NCBI GenBank assembly: GCA_028708155.1
Contig: JAQVZN010000015.1
Location: 1,995-10,660, forward strand
DNA: 8,666 nt
From: Minisyncoccota bacterium
GTDB taxonomy: Bacteria; Patescibacteriota; Minisyncoccia; Minisyncoccales; Minisyncoccaceae
Direction: 5' to 3'
Under the pieces are notes generated by a model. That model did no database searches. It was not told the DNA's origin and was given only the letters and a program-made list of their open reading frames with translations. Made by a program: the position numbers and the translations under genes. Each line of letters begins with the position of its first letter. The first letter of the stretch is position 1. Of the stretch, positions 4,994 to 8,666 are shown piece by piece.

Positions 4994-5025
4994 CAAGCTT
5001 TCCTCACTCAAGGGAAGCTTGTTTT
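4994..5025 (+). terminator. Intrinsic terminator of khpA
   Basis: CAAGCTTTCC (4994-5003) pairs with GGGAAGCTTG (5012-5021) over 10 bp with one T-G pair and an eight-base loop, followed by TTTT. It is one of the most stable hairpins in the window by eye. Only 28 bases then remain before trmD, and I see no clear promoter there. Confidence 0.85.
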
Positions 5026-5053
5026 AATTAGGTCCTTGTGTTAATTTAAAAGT

Positions 5054-5716
5054 ATGAAATTCAATATTTTAACCATATTTCCTTCAATGTTTGATTCTTA
5101 TCTAAAAGAAACCTTTATCTCAAAAGGAATTGAAAAAGGTTTAATTGAAGTTAATGTGCACAATTTAAGAGATTTTACTGATGATCCAAGAAGAAGAGTT
5201 GATGATAGTCCTTTTGGTGGTGGTCTTGGCATGGTGATAAGGATTGAACCGATATACAAGGCAATTCAAAAATTAAAAGATGAGAATACAAAAGTAGTAG
5301 TTTTTTCACCAAGAGGGGAGAAGTATAATCAGTTAAAATGTGCAGAATATTCAAAATGTGAAAATTTAATATTAGTTTCTGGAAGATATGAGGGAATAGA
5401 TGAGAGAGTTTTAGAGAATATGGCTGACGAAGTAATTTCTATTGGTGATTATGATTTAATGGGAGGAGAATTGCCTTCAATGATCGTTGTTGAATCTGTT
5501 TCTAGATTAATACCTGGAGTTTTAGGAAAGGAATGTTTTTTAGAAGAAAGAATGACTAAAGAAGGTGGTTTTATTGAGTATCCTCAATATACTAGGCCAG
5601 AAGTTTTTGTTACTGATGAAGGCAAAGAATTAAAAGTTCCAGACGTTCTTTTGTCAGGGAATCATAAAGAAATTAGTGCTTGGAGAGAAAAAAGGAAAAA
5701 GGTTATTGAAAATTAA
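5054..5716 (+). CDS. trmD: tRNA (guanine-N1)-methyltransferase TrmD
   Basis: TrmD transfers a methyl group from S-adenosylmethionine to G37, next to the anticodon, in tRNAs reading CNN codons, preventing +1 frameshifts. The 220 residues form the SPOUT trefoil-knot domain plus a short C-terminal domain, slightly shorter than E. coli TrmD. Motifs include FNILTIFPSMF at the start, DDSPFGGGLGMV (50-61), LILVSGRYEGIDERV (105-119), SIGDYDLMGGELPSM (129-143) and SVSRLIPGVLG. FIEYPQYTRPEV (173-184) places Glu175 where E. coli has the catalytic Asp169, a substitution common in the family. No Shine-Dalgarno sequence or strong promoter lies between it and the khpA terminator, so it may be read from partial read-through or a weak promoter. 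Two tRNA genes follow. Identification is confident. Confidence 0.97.
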   Translation: MKFNILTIFPSMFDSYLKETFISKGIEKGLIEVNVHNLRDFTDDPRRRVDDSPFGGGLGMVIRIEPIYKAIQKLKDENTKVVVFSPRGEKYNQLKCAEYSKCENLILVSGRYEGIDERVLENMADEVISIGDYDLMGGELPSMIVVESVSRLIPGVLGKECFLEERMTKEGGFIEYPQYTRPEVFVTDEGKELKVPDVLLSGNHKEISAWREKRKKVIEN

Positions 5717-5734
5717 TTGAATCTTTGCTATTAT
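5706..5734 (+). promoter_or_regulatory. Promoter of the tRNA-Tyr cluster
   Basis: TTGAAA (5706-5711) and TATTAT (5729-5734) are separated by 17 bases. The -35 box lies within the last trmD codons. Predicted start is near 5741, about 12 bases before tRNA-Tyr. CTTTG (5723-5727) and CAAAG (5737-5741) form a short inverted repeat around the -10 box, possibly chance. Confidence 0.55.
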
Positions 5735-5752
5735 AACAAAGTATTATTCGAT

Positions 5753-5835
5753 GGGTAGGTTCCAGAGCGGTCAAATGGGGCAGACTGTAAATCTGCTGGC
5801 TCACGCCTTCGGGGGTTCGAGTCCCTCCCTGCCCA
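5753..5835 (+). tRNA. tRNA-Tyr (anticodon GTA)
   Basis: The cloverleaf is complete. Acceptor GGGTAGG (5753-5759) pairs with CCTGCCC (5828-5834) with one T-G pair. The D stem is CCA/TGG. The anticodon stem GCAGA/TCTGC encloses loop CTGTAAA with GTA at 5787-5789. The long class II variable arm has stem GGC/GCC, and the T arm is GGGGG-TTCGAGT-CCCTC. The discriminator is A5835. CCA is not encoded (CAG follows), so a CCA-adding enzyme is needed, unlike the next two tRNAs. Confidence 0.97.
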
Positions 5836-5863
5836 CAGTTTAAGCTTATCAAAGGAGTTTTTT

Positions 5864-5938
5864 GCCGACGTAGTTCAGTGGTAGAACACTCCCTTGGTAA
5901 GGGAGAGGTCAAGAGTTCAATTCTCTTCGTCGGCTCCA
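5864..5938 (+). tRNA. tRNA-Thr (anticodon GGT)
   Basis: The acceptor GCCGACG (5864-5870) pairs with CGTCGGC (5928-5934). The D arm is GTTC/GAAC. The anticodon stem CTCCC/GGGAG encloses loop TTGGTAA with GGT at 5896-5898, which reads ACC and ACT. The T arm is AAGAG-TTCAATT-CTCTT. The discriminator is T5935, and CCA is encoded at 5936-5938. It lies 28 bases after tRNA-Tyr, probably in one transcript. Confidence 0.97.
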
Positions 5939-5970
5939 AGTAATTCAAGATAAAATATAAAATTATTGAT

Positions 5971-6132
5971 ATGGCAAAGAAAAAAAAGAAAGCAATCAGA
6001 CTTCAATGCACAGAGTGTAAAAAGGTTAATTATTTTACAAACAAAACAAAGAACATTGAAGGAAAGATGGAATTTAGTAAATTCTGCAACGATTGTAGAA
6101 AACACGTTATGCATAAAGAAATGAAGAAGTAA
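5971..6132 (+). CDS. rpmG: 50S ribosomal protein L33
   Basis: L33 is a small zinc-ribbon protein of the large subunit. The frame encodes 53 residues, starting MAKKKKKAIRLQC, which fits the family's usual length of 49-55. The metal-binding cysteines are C13 and C16 (CTEC) and C39 and C42 (CNDC), so this is the zinc-binding form. NYFTNKTKN (20-28) matches the conserved Y-T-KN stretch. The ATG at 5971 gives the standard N-terminus; no Shine-Dalgarno sequence precedes it. It sits 32 bases after tRNA-Thr and 16 bases before tRNA-Trp, and is probably co-transcribed from the promoter at 5706. The tRNA-rpmG-tRNA-Trp order resembles the common neighbourhood that continues into secE-nusG elsewhere. Identification is confident. 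Confidence 0.95.
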   Translation: MAKKKKKAIRLQCTECKKVNYFTNKTKNIEGKMEFSKFCNDCRKHVMHKEMKK

Positions 6133-6146
6133 TTTCTTCATTTTTT
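6119..6146 (+). terminator. Terminator-like hairpin at the end of rpmG
   Basis: ATGAAGAA (6121-6128) pairs with TTCTTCAT (6134-6141) over 8 bp around a five-base loop, followed by six T bases (6141-6146). It overlaps the rpmG stop codon. The T run ends two bases before tRNA-Trp, which leaves no room for a promoter, so termination must be partial or the stem acts in processing. Confidence 0.6.
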
Positions 6147-6148
6147 AT

Positions 6149-6223
6149 AGGGGCGTAAGCTCAACGGCAAACTGCTTCTCTCCAAAAGAAGTCTTGAGGG
6201 TTCGAATCCTTCCGCCCCTGCCA
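6149..6223 (+). tRNA. tRNA-Trp (anticodon CCA)
   Basis: Acceptor AGGGGCG (6149-6155) pairs with CGCCCCT (6213-6219). The anticodon stem CTTCT/AGAAG encloses loop CTCCAAA with CCA at 6182-6184, which reads TGG. The T arm is GAGGG-TTCGAAT-CCTTC with one G-T pair. The discriminator is G6220, and 3' CCA is encoded at 6221-6223. The D stem AGCT/AACT has a C-A mismatch at its third pair, which is slightly unusual. The CCA anticodon does not read TGA, consistent with TGA being a stop. Confidence 0.95.
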
Positions 6224-6313
6224 ATTAGAGCATGGTTAAAGCGCACGAGTTACATTAATTTGTATGAATATGATTAAAATAAGCAACAACTTATTAATTA
6301 AAAATATCGATGG

Positions 6314-6341
6314 AAACACCTTACTATTTTAAGGTGTTTTT
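6314..6341 (+). terminator. Intrinsic terminator after tRNA-Trp
   Basis: AAACACCTT (6314-6322) pairs perfectly with AAGGTGTTT (6331-6339) over 9 bp around an eight-base loop, and the T run extends to 6341. It lies about 90 bases past tRNA-Trp and likely ends the tRNA/rpmG transcript. I see no gene in 6224-6313. Confidence 0.8.
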
Positions 6342-6359
6342 ATTATGAAAATGTAAAAT

Positions 6360-6566
6360 ATGATTAGGTTTAATTTGATTGAAAAATTAAAATTAGTATT
6401 CACTTTTGGGAAGGGCCATAAAAAAGAAAATCTTAAATCTGGAGTTATTTGTGAAGGTGAAAATGCTACCTTCATAAACTCTAAAGGAAGCGGTCCCGAT
6501 GCGGGCATGTTAGACAAGGGAAAAAATACAAGCTCTATCAATTCAGAATGGAAAAGTGAAGGCTAG
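6360..6566 (+). CDS. Small hypothetical protein (68 aa) with internal repeat
   Basis: I do not recognise a family. The 68 residues begin with a short amphipathic, Lys-rich segment (MIRFNLIEKLKLVFTFGKG), followed by a polar Gly/Asn/Ser-rich part with two imperfect copies of one motif: EGENATFINS (32-41) and KGKNTSSINS (53-62), 21 residues apart. That spacing recalls one turn of a beta-helix, but two copies cannot prove it. Cys31 is the only cysteine. No Shine-Dalgarno sequence or clear promoter precedes the ATG, which is 19 bases past a terminator; a TAAAAT directly before the ATG would only suit a different start. A competing frame on the other strand (6329-6541) overlaps the terminator and looks spurious. 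Whether the gene is real is uncertain. Confidence 0.5.
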   Translation: MIRFNLIEKLKLVFTFGKGHKKENLKSGVICEGENATFINSKGSGPDAGMLDKGKNTSSINSEWKSEG

Positions 6567-6583
6567 AGTCTATTTTTATTTTA

Positions 6584-6592
6584 TGTTATAAT
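6584..6592 (+). promoter_or_regulatory. Extended -10 promoter of the bPH_2 gene
   Basis: TGTTATAAT holds a perfect TATAAT (6587-6592) preceded by the TGn extension. No good -35 is found 16-18 bases upstream, which is usual for extended -10 promoters. Predicted start is near 6599, about 25 bases before the ATG at 6624. Confidence 0.6.
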
Positions 6593-6623
6593 GTAATAAA
6601 AATAAAAACTTATAAAAAATAAA

Positions 6624-7112
6624 ATGATTAACTTAAACCAAGAAGAAAAACCACCGGTGAAAATGATCGTTGCTTATATCGTTACAAAAACCATAATAAT
6701 TTTATTAATTACGTATATATTTCTTTCCATTTTCAACACCCCAGAATTTTTAATTTGTCTTTTGGGCTTGTTTTTAATACCGATCTTATCAATAATGGTT
6801 ATTTCGAGATGTTTACACGTAAGCAGTGTAAAATTTTTATTAAACGAAGATAAAATACAAATTAAAAGTGGAACTGTTTTTAAAAAAATAAAGATTATTC
6901 CTTATTCAAAGATTCAAAGTGTTGATATCAAATATGGGTTACTAAGGTCTTGGTTAGGATTGAGCACAATCAATCTTTGGACCAGTTCTCAGGGACAAGT
7001 TAGCGGAAAAGAGGTTTTGTCGGATGGCAGATTGATTCTTCTAAAAAAAGACGCAGAAGAAATATCAAATTTCATAATTTCTAAAAAAGAAGAGCAGGTT
7101 AATCTAAATTAG
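6624..7112 (+). CDS. Membrane protein with bacterial PH domain (bPH_2, YdbS/YdbT-like)
   Basis: This 162-residue protein has a short cytoplasm-like N-terminus, two hydrophobic segments (about 14-37 and 42-61) and then a bacterial PH domain of the bPH_2 (DUF304) type over about 66-155. The domain shows the usual pattern: KFLLNEDKIQIKSGTVFKK (70-88), IPYSKIQSVDI (92-102) and RSWLGLSTINLWTSS (108-122). Such proteins are membrane-anchored and poorly understood; the PH domain is probably cytoplasmic. The length matches one-domain members rather than longer YdbT-like proteins with several copies. No Shine-Dalgarno sequence precedes the ATG. It has its own extended -10 promoter and does not appear to be in an operon with the next gene, 74 bases away. 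Family assignment is good; function unknown. Confidence 0.85.
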   Translation: MINLNQEEKPPVKMIVAYIVTKTIIILLITYIFLSIFNTPEFLICLLGLFLIPILSIMVISRCLHVSSVKFLLNEDKIQIKSGTVFKKIKIIPYSKIQSVDIKYGLLRSWLGLSTINLWTSSQGQVSGKEVLSDGRLILLKKDAEEISNFIISKKEEQVNLN

Positions 7113-7186
7113 CTAAAATTATTCCAATTTCATCCCACTGCGTCTGCAAATAAGATTAATTTTGATTGTGAAAATAATTTAAAATT

Positions 7187-8011
7187 ATGCCTACCAATAA
7201 ATTATTTAAAGAAATAAACACTTGTTTTTGTTTTTTAGATGAAACAGGACTACTTAATAGTGCGAATGATAGATTTTTTGCCTTAGGAATTCTTAAATGT
7301 AAAAATCCTCAAGAATTATATAAATGTATACGAAAAATAAGGGATCGCTATAATTATCGAGAAGAAATGAAATGGAGTGGATTAAATAGAAGAATTAGAT
7401 TTGCAGTAGCTAGAGAAATTTTTAATGTTTTTTTACAAGAAGATTCTGAGTTTAATTGTATAATTCTTGATAAAAATGAACTTGATTTTAATTCTTATTT
7501 TCAAAATGATTTATATAAAGTTTATACAAATTTTTCCGTAGCTTTACTGAAATTAATAATTGGAAAAAATCCACAAGAAGTAATAATTCTTTTAGCAGAT
7601 AATTATTTTTCTCCTGATAAAACAGATCAAGAGGGTGCTATTAAAGGCATCATTAATGACCATTATAAAAATTTTGTTATTGCAGGGGTATGTCAAATAG
7701 ACTCTAAGTCTTCTGATTTATTGCAGCTTACTGATTTAATTTTAGGAGCTATATTATCTGATCTTAAGAAACAAAACGGACTAGTATTAGAACAAAATAA
7801 ATTTAAACGAAAGTTTATTAATTTTATATATCAAAAATTGAAAATAAAAAAATCTTTTTTTATAAATAATCTTGGATTAAAAACAAGAAATTATGTTTTA
7901 TCTGGAAATAAAATAAGAGCTACAATTTTTGATAGTAAACGATCAACGGTAATAAAAAACAAGCCATGGCCCACAACGGGCGACGCTTGTCTTCATGGAT
8001 ATCATGAATGA
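7187..8011 (+). CDS. DUF3800 domain protein (RNase H-like fold)
   Basis: The 274-residue protein shows the DUF3800 pattern. CFLDETG supplies D18 and E19, equivalent to the family's DESG. EEMKW (59-63) follows, then ILLADNY with D138 and the late LLQLTDLILGAI with Q180 and D183. These acidic residues resemble an RNase H-like metal site, so a nuclease role is plausible, but the family's activity is not established to my knowledge. DUF3800 genes are often found in variable regions near phage or defence genes; here the neighbours are an unrelated membrane protein and a deacetylase. It is very AT-rich with no Shine-Dalgarno sequence, except for its last 18 or so codons, which lie in a GC-rich palindromic element. 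The C-terminus (KPWPTTGDACLHGYHE) is therefore probably acquired sequence. Tandem TGA codons end the frame. Confidence 0.85.
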   Translation: MPTNKLFKEINTCFCFLDETGLLNSANDRFFALGILKCKNPQELYKCIRKIRDRYNYREEMKWSGLNRRIRFAVAREIFNVFLQEDSEFNCIILDKNELDFNSYFQNDLYKVYTNFSVALLKLIIGKNPQEVIILLADNYFSPDKTDQEGAIKGIINDHYKNFVIAGVCQIDSKSSDLLQLTDLILGAILSDLKKQNGLVLEQNKFKRKFINFIYQKLKIKKSFFINNLGLKTRNYVLSGNKIRATIFDSKRSTVIKNKPWPTTGDACLHGYHE

Positions 8012-8019
8012 TGATATCT
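7959..8019. repeat. GC-rich palindromic element at the 3' end of the DUF3800 gene
   Basis: The first part (7959-7990) is 20/32 G or C by my count and forms a nested hairpin: ACAAGC (7959-7964) with GCTTGT (7985-7990), and inside it GCCC (7969-7972) with GGGC (7978-7981). The second part contains two overlapping perfect inverted repeats that cannot form together: TTCATG/CATGAA (7992-7997 and 8003-8008) and GATATCAT/ATGATATC (7998-8005 and 8011-8018). The stop codon lies in the second. There is no T run, so it is not a standard terminator. It resembles a REP- or MITE-like element inserted in frame; no second copy is in the window. Confidence 0.5.
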
Positions 8020-8146
8020 AAATAAAGTTTAGAAAAAAAATCAAAACTTGTCAAGCTTATTAAATCTATTTTTAATTCAAAAAAGTTATAAGTTTATTTT
8101 ATCGTTTTTGTAAACTCTAAATTAAGCTTTCATATTTTCCTATTTT

Positions 8147-8155
8147 TGATATAAT
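8147..8155 (+). promoter_or_regulatory. Extended -10 promoter of the PIG-L gene
   Basis: TGATATAAT holds a perfect TATAAT (8150-8155) with the TGn extension. The best -35 at 17 bases, CTTTCA (8127-8132), matches only three of six. Predicted start is near 8162, about 20 bases before the ATG at 8183. Confidence 0.6.
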
Positions 8156-8182
8156 CTTTTTAAAGATAAATATTTTAAATAT

Positions 8183-8666
8183 ATGAAAATAGGAATATAT
8201 GTAGCTCACGATGACGATGCAATTATAGGGGTCGGAGGAACAATCATCAAGCATTTAAAATCAGGTGATGATGTTTATGTGGTTATTTTTACTGATGGAG
8301 AAAATTCTCATCGTATCGTATTAGGACTAGAAGAAAATCCTAACCCTCAAGAAGTTAAAGAAAAAAGAAAAGAAGAGATTAGGAATGCTATGAATGTTTT
8401 GGGTTTGAAAAAAGATGGTTTATTTTTTTTAAATCAGATTGATGGAAATGGTAATTTTTGGAAAGATGATGCAGATTTATTTAATAAGGTTTTATCACTA
8501 ACAAATCAAGAAAAACCAGATATCATATATTATCATTATCAATTAGACGATCATGTCGATCATAAAGCCGTAAACAAAATAGTCTCAAATATTGTTAAAA
8601 AAATAAAGACTCCTATTCAAGCATATCAATTTTGTGTTTGGGGTGGAATTAATAACCCTGATATTA
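8183..8666 (+). CDS. PIG-L/LmbE-family deacetylase, partial
   Basis: The frame starts at ATG 8183 and runs off the window after 161 codons; the family is usually 220-280 residues, so perhaps a third is missing. These zinc enzymes remove N-acetyl groups from sugars such as GlcNAc conjugates. The N-terminal MKIGIYVAHDDDAIIGVGGT has the AHxDD motif: H9 and D12 as expected zinc ligands and D11 as catalytic base. The usual Glu after them is Ala13. GDDVYVVIFTDG (33-44) is the typical second strand. YHYQLDDHVDHKAV carries H124 and D126-H127, matching the HPDHRAV motif with the third zinc ligand. It is cytoplasmic, with no signal peptide. It has its own promoter but no Shine-Dalgarno sequence. The substrate cannot be told from the sequence. 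Confidence 0.9.
   Translation, partial: MKIGIYVAHDDDAIIGVGGTIIKHLKSGDDVYVVIFTDGENSHRIVLGLEENPNPQEVKEKRKEEIRNAMNVLGLKKDGLFFLNQIDGNGNFWKDDADLFNKVLSLTNQEKPDIIYYHYQLDDHVDHKAVNKIVSNIVKKIKTPIQAYQFCVWGGINNPDI

Noticed and set aside
5703..5948. 81-codon open frame on the - strand
   Set aside because: It runs antisense through both tRNA-Tyr and tRNA-Thr; the peptide is the usual false translation of tRNA genes.
5917..6141. 74-codon open frame on the - strand
   Set aside because: It is the antisense shadow of rpmG and overlaps the 3' end of tRNA-Thr. The + strand L33 has clear zinc motifs.
6227..6252. tRNA-like stretch after tRNA-Trp resembling a D arm (ATGGTTAAAGCGCACGAG)
   Set aside because: The words resemble tRNA D-arm consensus, but no D stem, anticodon stem, T loop or acceptor can be formed around it. 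At most it is a decayed remnant.
6329..6541. 70-codon open frame on the - strand
   Set aside because: It overlaps the terminator at 6314-6341 and has no promoter or ribosome binding site that I can see. The + strand frame fits better with the orientation of all other genes.
7959..7990. Palindrome as an integron attC site
   Set aside because: GCCCACAAC only loosely resembles the RYYYAAC core. No matching GTTRRRY is placed opposite it, and no integrase or cassette array is visible.
8045..8130. Possible terminator or repeat in the gap after the DUF3800 gene (AAGCTT near 8053 and 8125; AGTTTA/TAAACT)
   Set aside because: The stem is six pairs around a long loop with no T run, and AAGCTT is a short palindrome expected by chance. 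I see no supported feature in 8020-8146.

Overview
The window is an AT-rich bacterial chromosome segment that codes almost entirely on the + strand. Several features suggest a Patescibacteria/CPR-type genome. Genes are compact and informational. Ribosomal proteins L32 and S16 carry unusual Lys/Glu-rich C-terminal tails. Most starts lack a Shine-Dalgarno sequence. The rimM and rplS genes that usually sit beside rpsP and trmD are absent, and one gene encodes a helical-repeat protein with a recurring 'SLEEIGTSE'-like motif. The assignment is an inference from gene content; no 16S gene is present. TGA ends rnhB and the DUF3800 gene, so TGA appears to be a stop codon here.

Region 1 (1-3007) holds RNase HII (rnhB), then a separate 56-codon gene of unknown function with its own TTGACA/TATTAT promoter. 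A terminator follows, and then a likely operon rpmF-nusB-rnc-rpsP (L32, NusB, RNase III, S16) ending in a terminator that overlaps the rpsP stop codon. The operon links ribosomal protein supply, rRNA transcription antitermination and rRNA processing.

Region 2 (3008-5025) holds a monocistronic 401-residue repeat protein with the strongest ribosome binding site of any sizeable gene here. A 333-base non-coding gap follows. It contains a terminator, a promoter, a roughly 150-nt highly structured RNA candidate with its own terminator and no ATG or GTG, and a second promoter driving khpA, the small KH-domain RNA-binding protein.

Region 3 (5054-6341) holds trmD (tRNA m1G37 methyltransferase), then tRNA-Tyr(GTA), tRNA-Thr(GGT), rpmG (L33) and tRNA-Trp(CCA). 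The order Tyr-Thr-rpmG-Trp looks like a remnant of the widespread tRNA-tuf-rpmG-trnW-secE-nusG neighbourhood, here without tuf, secE or nusG.

Region 4 (6342-8666) looks accessory. It has a 68-codon hypothetical gene with an internal repeat, a two-helix membrane protein with a bacterial PH domain (bPH_2), and a DUF3800 (RNase H-like) protein whose last codons lie in a GC-rich, densely palindromic element. The window ends inside a PIG-L/LmbE-type deacetylase gene.

The best candidates for something undescribed are the structured RNA upstream of khpA, the palindromic element at the end of the DUF3800 gene, and the standalone repeat protein. I see no CRISPR array, insertion sequence or recognised complete defence system. 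All RNA folds and promoter calls were made by eye, without energy calculations or alignments.
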